This document shows, one piece after another, positions 1-6,453 of a stretch of 9,477 nucleotides of DNA. The position numbers and the translations under genes are program-made. The number at the start of each line of letters is the position of its first letter. Positions within the stretch are counted from its first letter, which is position 1. The notes under the pieces were generated by a model. That model was given only the letters and a program-made list of their open reading frames with translations. It did no database searches and was not told the DNA's origin. Origin of the DNA: Sphingomonas sp. (GTDB taxonomy: Bacteria; Pseudomonadota; Alphaproteobacteria; Sphingomonadales; Sphingomonadaceae); the NCBI GenBank assembly GCA_019247755.1, contig JAFBAM010000062.1, positions 1 to 9,477 of the forward strand. The letters are read 5' to 3'.

Positions 1-738
1 GCGCTGTCGGGCCTTACGCAGGCCGAATATTTCCGCGACCAGGAGGGCCAGGACGTGCTCTTCTTCGTCGACAACATCTTCCGCTTCACCCAGGCGGGCT
101 CGGAAGTGTCGGCGCTGCTCGGCCGTATTCCTTCGGCCGTGGGCTACCAGCCGACCCTGTCGACCGACATGGGTGCGCTGCAGGAGCGCATCACCTCGAC
201 CAACAAGGGATCGATCACCTCGGTGCAGGCCATCTACGTGCCGGCCGACGACTTGACCGACCCGGCGCCGGCCACCTCGTTCGCCCACCTGGACGCAACG
301 ACCACGTTGAGCCGCGCCATCTCCGAGCTCGGCATCTACCCGGCCGTCGACCCGCTCGACTCCGTCAGCCGCGTGCTGACCCCGGCCGTCGTCGGCCAGG
401 AGCATTACGAGGTCGCTCGTAAGGTCCAGGAGACGCTGCAGAAGTACAAGAGCCTGCAGGACATCATCGCCATCCTCGGCATGGACGAGCTTTCGGAAGA
501 GGATAAGCTGGTCGTCGCGCGTGCGCGCAAGATCCAGCGGTTCCTCAGCCAGCCGTTCCACGTCGCCGAGGTGTTCACCGGCATCCCGGGCAAGTTCGTC
601 CAGGTCGAAGACACGGTCCGCTCGTTCAAGGCGGTCGTCGACGGCGAGTACGACCACCTGCCCGAAGCGGCCTTCTACATGGTCGGCGGTATCGACGAGG
701 CGATCGCCAAGGCCGAGAAGCTGGCGCAGGAGGCCTAA
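1..738 (+). CDS. atpD: F1Fo ATP synthase subunit beta, 3' part (5' end outside window)
   Basis: Catalytic beta subunit of the F1 ATPase head, which makes ATP from ADP and phosphate on the cytoplasmic side of the inner membrane. The reading frame is open from base 1, so the visible 245 codons are the C-terminal half; the N-terminal barrel and the Walker A loop lie upstream of the window. Visible hallmarks are the Walker B stretch VLFFVDNIFRF (about 55-87), the GRIPSAVGYQPTLSTDMG segment, and the DELSEED lever motif at 484-504, which touches the gamma subunit. The gene ends with TAA at 736-738. An AGGAGG inside its last codons serves as the ribosome binding site of the next small gene. Codon use is strongly GC-biased, as expected for a highly expressed core gene. 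Identification is essentially certain. Confidence 0.98.
   Translation, partial: ALSGLTQAEYFRDQEGQDVLFFVDNIFRFTQAGSEVSALLGRIPSAVGYQPTLSTDMGALQERITSTNKGSITSVQAIYVPADDLTDPAPATSFAHLDATTTLSRAISELGIYPAVDPLDSVSRVLTPAVVGQEHYEVARKVQETLQKYKSLQDIIAILGMDELSEEDKLVVARARKIQRFLSQPFHVAEVFTGIPGKFVQVEDTVRSFKAVVDGEYDHLPEAAFYMVGGIDEAIAKAEKLAQEA
728..733 (+). promoter_or_regulatory. Shine-Dalgarno AGGAGG for the small YHS-like ORF
   Basis: A perfect AGGAGG lies inside the last codons of atpD, 8 bases before the TTG at 742. No ATG or GTG sits at this spacing, so the site supports TTG as the true start and suggests that the small ORF is really translated, coupled to atpD termination. Confidence 0.75.
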
Positions 739-741
739 AGC

Positions 742-927
742 TTGGCCAACGACCTGCGCCTCGAGGATTGCGTCAACGAGCGCTGCCCATGGTCGGGCGA
801 CCCGGTCAGCGCCGACAGTTTGACGGTCTATCGGGGCAAGGTCGTCGGATTCTGCAACACGGGCTGCCGCGACAAGTTCGAAGCGGCGACCCACGCATTC
901 GACGCGAAGATTGAAAGCAATCACTGA
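742..927 (+). CDS. Small four-cysteine YHS/TRASH-like protein between atpD and atpC
   Basis: A 61-aa protein beginning at TTG, chosen because AGGAGG stands 8 bases upstream and no better start exists. It has Cys10, Cys15, Cys38 and Cys42. The core runs CPWSGDPVSADSL, then a YRGKVVGFC strand, then CNTGCRDKFEAA. This resembles the YHS domain pattern (CPv.G..v....a..Y.G..y.FC..GC...F), a small treble-clef-like metal-binding fold, so a Zn, Cu or Fe ligand set is inferred. There is no signal peptide or membrane segment, so it should be cytoplasmic. It sits 3 bases after the atpD stop, and its TGA shares one base with the atpC ATG, so it belongs to the ATP synthase operon. From memory, related short ORFs in sphingomonads are sometimes annotated as glutathione S-transferase, which the sequence does not support. 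Its function is unknown; a role in F1 assembly or metal sensing is only a guess. Confidence 0.8.
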   Translation: MANDLRLEDCVNERCPWSGDPVSADSLTVYRGKVVGFCNTGCRDKFEAATHAFDAKIESNH

Positions 928-1187
928 TGGCCGACCTGCGTTTCGAGTTGGTGACTCCAGATCGGCTGGTCATGTCCGACGACGTCTACATGGTCGTCGT
1001 TCCGGGCACCGAGGGTGAGTCCGGCATCATGGCAGGCCATGCGCCCTACATGACGACGCTCCGCAACGGGGACGTTGCAATTTATCGGACCCAAGGTGGG
1101 CAGCCGGAGAAGATCAGCGTCACCGGCGGCTTCGCCGAGGTCAGCGACAAGGGCCTGACCGTCCTCGCCGAAAGCGCCGGCGCCTAA
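927..1187 (+). CDS. atpC: F1Fo ATP synthase subunit epsilon, short form
   Basis: Epsilon subunit of the F1 central stalk, which binds gamma and couples rotation to the Fo c-ring. The 86 residues cover the N-terminal beta-sandwich: the opening MADLRFELVTPDRLVMSDDV, the signature PGTEGESGIMAGHAPYMTTL at about residues 27-46, and the GGFAEVSDKGLTVLAESA strand. The protein stops right there, whereas typical bacterial epsilon subunits run to about 130-140 residues and end in two helices that can inhibit ATP hydrolysis. The 39 bases before the next gene leave no room for the missing helices in another frame, so this is a naturally short form and not a frameshift. The ATG overlaps the stop of the YHS-like ORF by one base, which implies translational coupling. 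Last gene of the atp operon. Confidence 0.95.
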   Translation: MADLRFELVTPDRLVMSDDVYMVVVPGTEGESGIMAGHAPYMTTLRNGDVAIYRTQGGQPEKISVTGGFAEVSDKGLTVLAESAGA

Positions 1188-1226
1188 ACCACTTCCTTAC
1201 GTGGCGTTTACCATCATCCGCTAGCA

Positions 1227-2771
1227 ATGGCGGCGATGTGCGGGACGATCCTCACTGAGCAGCAAGCGGCTGCGCGGGACGGCGTGACGACGTCGCGCGC
1301 ACTGTGGTTCGCTCTGGCGGTCACGGCGATCATGACGGTCACTCGCCTGAGCGGAACCGTCGATTCCGACGTCGCCTGGCAGTTGTGGATTGCGGGCCGT
1401 CTCCATGCTGGCGCCCGTCTCTATCGCGACATTATCGAGGTGAACCCGCCCTTGTGGTTCTGGATGGCGCTTCCCATCGATCGTGTGGCGGACTGGCTTC
1501 ACGTCCGGATCGAAGCGGTGCTCGCCGTAGCCATGGGTTGTTATGCGGCTGTCTCCCTGGCTGCGACCGACCGATTTCTGACCAGTCTCGCGCCGCGTCG
1601 ACGCACGATGCTGCTCGCCTTTGCAGCGCTTGCCTTGCTCGGGATCCCGTGGGTCCACCTCGGCCAGCGCGAACAAATCGTCCTGATCGGGACACTGCCC
1701 TATGCGGCGCTGATCGCGGCACGCCGGCAGCGCCTGCCGGTTTCGACCGGCCTCGCTTTGCTGATCGGAATCATCGCGGCGGCTGGCTTTGCGCTGAAGC
1801 ACTATTTCTTGATCGTTCCCGGCCTTCTCGAGCTCTGGTTGATTTCCGGTCAAGGGAGAGCCTGGTCATGGCGCCGACCGGAGGTGATGGCGCTTGTCGG
1901 ATTCGGCTTGCTCTACGCGGCCGCATTCCTACTGCTGGCCCGGGATTTCTTCACCGTCGTCGTTCCGCTGGTGCAACTTTCCTACGGGCTCCTTGGTGCG
2001 CCGAGCGTGCTCCATCTCTTCGGACCATTCGCTGTCGCGGGACTCATCCTGCTTTGCGTGTTGGGGGGGCACGTGAAGGTCCTTCGAGCCGAGGCACCCC
2101 TGGCGTCAGCCTTGTTCGTCGCGAGCATCGCCTTCGCCGGCATCTATTTCATCCAGGCGAAGGGTTGGGTCTATCACTCGATCCCGCTGTTGGGCTGCAC
2201 CTCGCTGGCGATTGCGGCCCTGCTCGTGGAATCCGATGCCTCAATGCGTTTCCTTCGCCTGGCGGCTCCCGCCCTCCTCGCCCTGCCGTTGTTCCTAACG
2301 GCTGAGGAGCAGCTGCACCCATCCCTACCGAGCCCCGACTTGAACGGCGCGATCGCCGGTATTCGACCGGGCGAGTCCGTCGGCTTCCTTGCCGTCGAGA
2401 CGGCAGTCCCCTGGTCGGTGACACTACAGCACAAGTTTCGAAACCCGTGGCGCTACATGGGTCATTGGATGTTGGGGGCGATCGTCCGCAACGAGCAGCA
2501 GGGAAATCCCGACCCACGTCTGACTGCTCTGGGCCGACAGATCGTATCGGAAACGGTCCAGGATTTCGCCTGCGCGCCGCCAACACGAATCATCGTTTCA
2601 AGGCCGCGGCCGGGTCAGGCTGGCTACGACATCATGACTTTCTTCATGCGCGATCCGCGTTTCGTCGAGATGCTCTCGCACTACCGCGTGCGCAGCCGAA
2701 CCAGCTTTGAAACCTACGAGCGGGTCTCTTCCCTTGCTCCGCCGGCGGACTCCTGCCGGCATGGCGTCTAG
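1227..2771 (+). CDS. Polytopic membrane protein, GT-C glycosyltransferase-like
   Basis: A 514-aa inner-membrane protein of unproven function. The first membrane helix is at about residues 25-41. It is followed by an acidic loop with VDSDVAWQLW (45-54) and LYRDIIEVNPPLW (65-77), a layout typical of the first external loop of PMT/ArnT-like GT-C enzymes, which use polyprenyl-phosphate sugars. More hydrophobic segments follow at about 95-113, 127-141, 150-165, 174-205, 219-238, 240-257, 264-280, 291-309, 316-334 and 342-358. A KGWxYH motif (312-317) precedes one of the last helices and recurs in bacterial GT-39-like proteins as I remember them. Residues from about 365 form a soluble tail, probably periplasmic. 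The start is uncertain: ATG 1227 has no clear ribosome binding site, and ATG 1236 is an alternative. It lies 39 bases after atpC. A run of seven G at 2063-2069 lies in frame. It could instead be a non-enzymatic member of the fold. Confidence 0.7.
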   Translation: MAAMCGTILTEQQAAARDGVTTSRALWFALAVTAIMTVTRLSGTVDSDVAWQLWIAGRLHAGARLYRDIIEVNPPLWFWMALPIDRVADWLHVRIEAVLAVAMGCYAAVSLAATDRFLTSLAPRRRTMLLAFAALALLGIPWVHLGQREQIVLIGTLPYAALIAARRQRLPVSTGLALLIGIIAAAGFALKHYFLIVPGLLELWLISGQGRAWSWRRPEVMALVGFGLLYAAAFLLLARDFFTVVVPLVQLSYGLLGAPSVLHLFGPFAVAGLILLCVLGGHVKVLRAEAPLASALFVASIAFAGIYFIQAKGWVYHSIPLLGCTSLAIAALLVESDASMRFLRLAAPALLALPLFLTAEEQLHPSLPSPDLNGAIAGIRPGESVGFLAVETAVPWSVTLQHKFRNPWRYMGHWMLGAIVRNEQQGNPDPRLTALGRQIVSETVQDFACAPPTRIIVSRPRPGQAGYDIMTFFMRDPRFVEMLSHYRVRSRTSFETYERVSSLAPPADSCRHGV

Positions 2772-2776
2772 CCAAA

Positions 2777-2813
2777 AACGGCAAGGTTAGTCTTTCTTTA
2801 GGCATCTGCCGTT
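2777..2813 (+). other. Inverted repeat in the gap before cpaF
   Basis: AACGGCA at 2777-2783 pairs with TGCCGTT at 2807-2813 across a 23-base loop, directly after the stop of the membrane protein. There is no T-run after it and the loop is long, so it is a poor intrinsic terminator. It may be a weak terminator, an operator-like palindrome, or chance. The rest of the 85-bp gap shows no convincing promoter or strong Shine-Dalgarno. Confidence 0.3.
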
Positions 2814-2856
2814 AATGCTCTGGGCGCAAATCCAGTTAAGCGAGTGACAATAGCCA

Positions 2857-4374
2857 ATGAGCGCATTCGGCAAGCGTGGTGGGATGAGCGGTTCACGTCC
2901 GAATTTCGGCGTGGCGAAACCCATGAAGGGCGGCGGCTCGGTCGGCTCCGCTCCGGCTGGCGGCGACCAATTCCCTCCGATCGATGAGCTGACCCCGCCC
3001 GTAGAGGCCCCCGTCAGTGACGGCGGCGCCGCCAGCGGTATGGGCGCCATGGACCGTCTCACCGCGCGCCAGAATGCGAGCGGCGAGCAGGGCAGCAGCA
3101 AAGTCGAAGGCTTCGAAGCGTCGGTTCACCGCATCAAGGAGCAGGTGCTCCCGCGGCTCCTCGAGCGCGTCGACCCGGAAGCCGCCGCGACTCTCAACAA
3201 GGACGAGCTCGCCGAAGAATTCCGCCCGATTATCTCGGAAGTGCTCGCCGAGCTGAAGATCACGCTCAACCGCCGCGAGCAGTTCGCGCTCGAGAAGGTA
3301 CTGGTCGACGAACTGCTGGGCCTCGGGCCGCTCGAAGAGCTGCTCGCCGACCCGGCCATCAGCGACATCATGGTCAATGGGCCCGAGCAGACCTACGTCG
3401 AGCGCAAGGGCAAGCTGGAGATCGCGCAGATCCAGTTCCGCGACGAAGAGCATCTGTTCCAGATCGCCCAGCGCATCGTGAACAAGGTCGGTCGCCGCAT
3501 TGACCAGACCACTCCGCTTTGCGACGCGCGCCTCCAGGACGGCAGCCGCGTCAACGTGATCGTTCCGCCGCTGTCGCTTCGCGGGACCGCCATCTCAATT
3601 CGTAAGTTTTCCGAGAAGCCAATCACGCTCGACATGATGCGCGGCTTTGGGTCGATGTCTGAGAAGATGGCCACGATCCTGAAGATCGCCGGCGCATCGC
3701 GCATGAACGTCGTCATCTCGGGTGGTACCGGTTCCGGTAAGACGACGATGCTCAACGCACTGTCGAAGATGATCGACCCAGGCGAGCGCGTGATCACAAT
3801 CGAGGACGCGGCCGAGCTTCGGCTGCAGCAGCCGCACTGGCTGCCGCTCGAAACCCGCCCGGCCAACCTTGAGGGCCAGGGCGCCATCACCATCCGCGAC
3901 CTCGTCATCAACGCCCTGCGTATGCGCCCCGACCGCATCATCCTGGGTGAGATTCGCGGACCGGAGTGCTTCGACTTGCTCGCGGCCATGAATACCGGTC
4001 ACGACGGCTCGATGGCGACGCTCCACTCCAACTCCCCGCGCGAATGCCTCGCGCGTATGGAGAACATGGTGATGATGTCGGACATCAAGGTCCCGAAGGA
4101 GGCGATCAGCCGCCAGATCGCGGACTCGGTCGATCTCATCGTCCAGGTGAAGCGCCTCCGCGACGGTTCGCGCCGGACGACGAACATCACCGAAGTGATT
4201 GGCATGGAGGGCGACGTGATCGTCACCCAGGAGCTGTTCAAGTTCGAGTATCTCGACGAGACCTCGGACGGGAAGATCGTTGGCGAGTATCGCTCGATGG
4301 GCCTTCGTCCCTACACGCTCGAAAAGGCCAAGCAGTTCGGTTTCGACCAGCCCTACCTCGAGGCTTGCCTGTAA
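2857..4374 (+). CDS. cpaF: CpaF/TadA-family secretion ATPase (Tad/type IVc pilus)
   Basis: A 505-aa cytoplasmic hexameric ATPase of the CpaF/TadA branch of the GspE/VirB11 superfamily, which powers extension and retraction of Tad (Flp) pili. About 85 N-terminal residues are glycine-, proline- and alanine-rich and probably disordered. The family N-terminal helical domain follows (about 90-200), including the LGPLEELLADPAISDIMVNG segment typical of the family. The ATPase core has Walker A GGTGSGKT (289-296), the Asp box ITIEDAAEL (313-321), Walker B with DRIILGEIRG (359-368, Glu365), and the His box TGHDGSMATLHSN (380-392). The length is slightly above that usual for CpaF because of the N-terminal tail. 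The ATG at 2857 begins MSAFGKRGG and has only a weak ribosome binding site. No pilin, CpaB/C/D/E or TadB/C gene is in the window, so it appears separate from a tad cluster here. All catalytic motifs are intact. Confidence 0.95.
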   Translation: MSAFGKRGGMSGSRPNFGVAKPMKGGGSVGSAPAGGDQFPPIDELTPPVEAPVSDGGAASGMGAMDRLTARQNASGEQGSSKVEGFEASVHRIKEQVLPRLLERVDPEAAATLNKDELAEEFRPIISEVLAELKITLNRREQFALEKVLVDELLGLGPLEELLADPAISDIMVNGPEQTYVERKGKLEIAQIQFRDEEHLFQIAQRIVNKVGRRIDQTTPLCDARLQDGSRVNVIVPPLSLRGTAISIRKFSEKPITLDMMRGFGSMSEKMATILKIAGASRMNVVISGGTGSGKTTMLNALSKMIDPGERVITIEDAAELRLQQPHWLPLETRPANLEGQGAITIRDLVINALRMRPDRIILGEIRGPECFDLLAAMNTGHDGSMATLHSNSPRECLARMENMVMMSDIKVPKEAISRQIADSVDLIVQVKRLRDGSRRTTNITEVIGMEGDVIVTQELFKFEYLDETSDGKIVGEYRSMGLRPYTLEKAKQFGFDQPYLEACL

Positions 4375-4402
4375 ATCGGGCTCGGACCAGCCTTTCAGTG
4401 GC

Positions 4403-4440
4403 CGAGGTGAACACTATCTAACACCTCGATGAACTGTTTG
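4403..4440 (+). terminator. Possible weak terminator hairpin after cpaF
   Basis: CGAGGTG (4403-4409) and CACCTCG (4422-4428) form a perfect 7-bp stem with a 12-base loop, 29 bases after the cpaF stop. It is followed by ATGAACTGTTTG, which has only a short T-run. Position and stem fit the end of the cpaF transcript, but the poor U-tract and large loop make intrinsic termination uncertain. Confidence 0.4.
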
Positions 4441-4459
4441 TAATCTAACGTAATTTAAC
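4415..4459 (+). repeat. Repeated (A/T)ATYTAAC motif upstream of asnB
   Basis: Three related octamers occur in an AT-richer patch: TATCTAAC (4415-4422), AATCTAAC (4442-4449) and AATTTAAC (4452-4459). The last two are exactly 10 bases apart, one helical turn, as a TAATCTAACG/TAATTTAACT tandem. The spacing would suit a regulator dimer on one face of the DNA. It resembles but does not match the alphaproteobacterial CtrA site (TTAA-N7-TTAA): here CTAA and TTAA are 6 bases apart. The promoter of the asnB cassette would be expected in this gap, but no clear -35/-10 pair was found. Confidence 0.3.
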
Positions 4460-4521
4460 TCGCCTTCCAGCCTTGGGGACCACAGAACGTCTGCGCTTAG
4501 GGCACGTAGGCGCTTCCCCAG

Positions 4522-6453
4522 ATGTGCGGAATTGCAGGTTGGTATCGAAGGGCTGGTCGCCCGGTCGAAGGGGCCGTGATCGGGCGGCAATGTGATCGGT
4601 TGCTGCATCGCGGACCCGATGATGCCGGCTACCTGATCGACGGCGATTTCGGCTTCGGCATGCGCCGGCTCAGCATCATCGATATCGACGGCGGCCATCA
4701 GCCGATCGTCAGCCCTGACGGCCGTTTTGCAATCGTCTGCAACGGCGAAATCGTCAATCACCCCGAGCTTCGCCGCGAGATCGGACCCAAGTACGCTTTT
4801 AAGACACGAAGCGATGTCGAGACATTGCTCGCTGCTTTCATCAGTTGGGGTGACGACGCCTGGTTACGCGCCGAGGGCATGTACGCCGCCGCGATCTGGG
4901 ATCGCGCAACGCGAACCCTGCGCCTCGTCCGAGATCCGCTCGGCATCAAGCCGCTGTTTGTTTCTGAGCAGCAAGGGGGCATCGCGTTCGCCTCCGAGAT
5001 TCCGTCACTGCGCGAAATCCCGGGTTATGAATTCGATGTCGATGAAGCCGGCGTGCATGATTTCTTCTGCTTCGGACATGTCCTCGGTCCACGCTCGATC
5101 TTCCGCCAGGTGCGCGCTGTCCCGCCCGGCCATGCTCTCACCATCGGCGAGATCGGCGAAGCGACTCTGAAACAATATTGGAAGCCCCGGATTCAGACCC
5201 TTCACGGACGCAGCGAGGCGGAATGGATCGAGGAAACCCGCGAACGGGTACTCGGCACCGTCGGACGGCACATGTTGTCCGACGTACCGGTCGGAGCATT
5301 CCTATCAGGCGGGATCGATTCCGGTGCCGTAGCTGCGGCGATGACGCGTTCCGCCGGCCGTAGCGTCATCGCATTTACGGCGGGATTCCCGAATTCGAAG
5401 ATCGACGAGACCGCCGCCGCAAGCCGGATCGCGGAGCATCTCGGCTGCAAGCATATTGTCCTGCCGATCGAACCGGAGACGGCCGCTGACGTCCTGCCCG
5501 CGGTGCAGGCCGCCTTCGATGAACCGTCCGCAGCCAACTCGGCAATCCCATTATGGTATTTGTCGCGAACCGCCGCAGAGCATGTGAAGGTCGTGCTTTG
5601 TGGCGAAGGCGGCGATGAACTTTTCCTCGGGTACAACCGGCAACGCTGGGCGGAACGGATGCGTCGTTGGGCACCGGTTGTGAAAGGTATAAGCGATCTT
5701 CTTCCTCTGGACCGCACCTCGTTCCGCTCGAGAAAGCTCAATTATTTGTTGCAGCATGCCGAGCGTTTCCGTGACGGGGCGCGGCTGAAAAGCGGCTTCG
5801 AGCGATTCTTCGCAGCGGTTACGATCACGCCTCCCAAAACTCGGAGGCGGATATACGCGGAGGATTTCAGGCGTCGCCACGAGGGCGATTTCGCAGCACG
5901 CGCGCAAACAGCCTTCCCCGACGGAGCGCAGCTCGGATTGTCGCAGATCGAGCAATTCATGCTCGGCGATCTCGCCGTTCACATGCCTGCATCGCTACTC
6001 CAGCGGTTGGACCGCGCATCAATGGCGCACTCGCTCGAAGCACGAGTGCCGTTCCTGTCGCATCACTTCGTCGACTGGGCGTTGACAATGCCATCCGGGC
6101 TGAAGCTCCGCGGCAACACAGGCAAATATGTGCTTCGCGAGGCCGTGAAGCCGTGGCTTTCACCGGAGACCACTAAGGGCCGGAAGCTAGGTTTCCAAAT
6201 GCCGCTCGCCGATTGGTTCGTCGGGGGCTTCAGCGATTTCGCGTACGACGCCTGGATGTCGTCGGGTGCGGCCGACGCAGGCTTTCTTGATGCCGGAGCG
6301 GTCAACTCTTTGTTCGAGGAGCACCGCCGTGGCCAGGCAAACCACGGTCGCATCCTTTATGCGATCGCGATGTTTAGCTGCTGGTGGAATGAACAACGCC
6401 AATCCCAGCGTTCGCAACGGCCGGCAACTCGACAACAGGCCGCACTTGCCTGA
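4522..6453 (+). CDS. asnB: Asparagine-synthase-type glutamine amidotransferase (AsnB family)
   Basis: A 643-aa class II glutamine amidotransferase fused to an asparagine-synthetase domain. Such enzymes hydrolyse glutamine and pass ammonia to an adenylated carboxylate, either aspartate or, in many paralogues, a carboxyl group on a cell-wall or glycan precursor. Cys2 after the start Met is the nucleophile, which fixes the start at ATG 4522. Other glutaminase residues are Arg49 in RRLSI, Asn74-Gly75-Glu76 and Asp98. The synthetase half has the PP-loop SGGIDS (262-267), GEGGDE (361-366) and EARVPFL (506-512), so both active sites look intact. Slightly unusual are Met47, where His is common before RRLSI, and Val78 in NGEIVNH, where Tyr is usual. 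No clear Shine-Dalgarno precedes it. Its 3' end overlaps the next gene by 65 bp. The family cannot separate true asparagine synthesis from modification of another substrate; the context favours the latter. Confidence 0.9.
   Translation: MCGIAGWYRRAGRPVEGAVIGRQCDRLLHRGPDDAGYLIDGDFGFGMRRLSIIDIDGGHQPIVSPDGRFAIVCNGEIVNHPELRREIGPKYAFKTRSDVETLLAAFISWGDDAWLRAEGMYAAAIWDRATRTLRLVRDPLGIKPLFVSEQQGGIAFASEIPSLREIPGYEFDVDEAGVHDFFCFGHVLGPRSIFRQVRAVPPGHALTIGEIGEATLKQYWKPRIQTLHGRSEAEWIEETRERVLGTVGRHMLSDVPVGAFLSGGIDSGAVAAAMTRSAGRSVIAFTAGFPNSKIDETAAASRIAEHLGCKHIVLPIEPETAADVLPAVQAAFDEPSAANSAIPLWYLSRTAAEHVKVVLCGEGGDELFLGYNRQRWAERMRRWAPVVKGISDLLPLDRTSFRSRKLNYLLQHAERFRDGARLKSGFERFFAAVTITPPKTRRRIYAEDFRRRHEGDFAARAQTAFPDGAQLGLSQIEQFMLGDLAVHMPASLLQRLDRASMAHSLEARVPFLSHHFVDWALTMPSGLKLRGNTGKYVLREAVKPWLSPETTKGRKLGFQMPLADWFVGGFSDFAYDAWMSSGAADAGFLDAGAVNSLFEEHRRGQANHGRILYAIAMFSCWWNEQRQSQRSQRPATRQQAALA

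Noticed and set aside
1188..1226. Possible terminator hairpin CCAC-N8-GTGG after atpC
   Set aside because: The stem is only 4 bp with imperfect extension and a weak T-run; not convincing as a terminator.
1221..1853. 210-aa minus-strand open frame
   Set aside because: It is the antisense shadow of the membrane protein gene; the composition is Arg/Gln/Asp-rich low-complexity translation with no family resemblance.
2812..2839. CtrA-like TTAA pair before cpaF
   Set aside because: The two TTAA are 20 bases apart, not 7, and lack the TTAACCAT context.
3393..3989. 198-aa minus-strand frame inside cpaF
   Set aside because: Opposite-strand shadow of a strongly conserved ATPase; Ser/Arg-rich with no motif.
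5202..5741. 179-aa minus-strand frame inside asnB
   Set aside because: Antisense shadow; the plus-strand frame carries all catalytic motifs.
6266..6388. Upstream extension of the first ELM1 gene to ATG 6266
   Set aside because: It would overlap asnB by 188 bp and add about 41 residues with no resemblance to the family; ATG 6389 is more economical.
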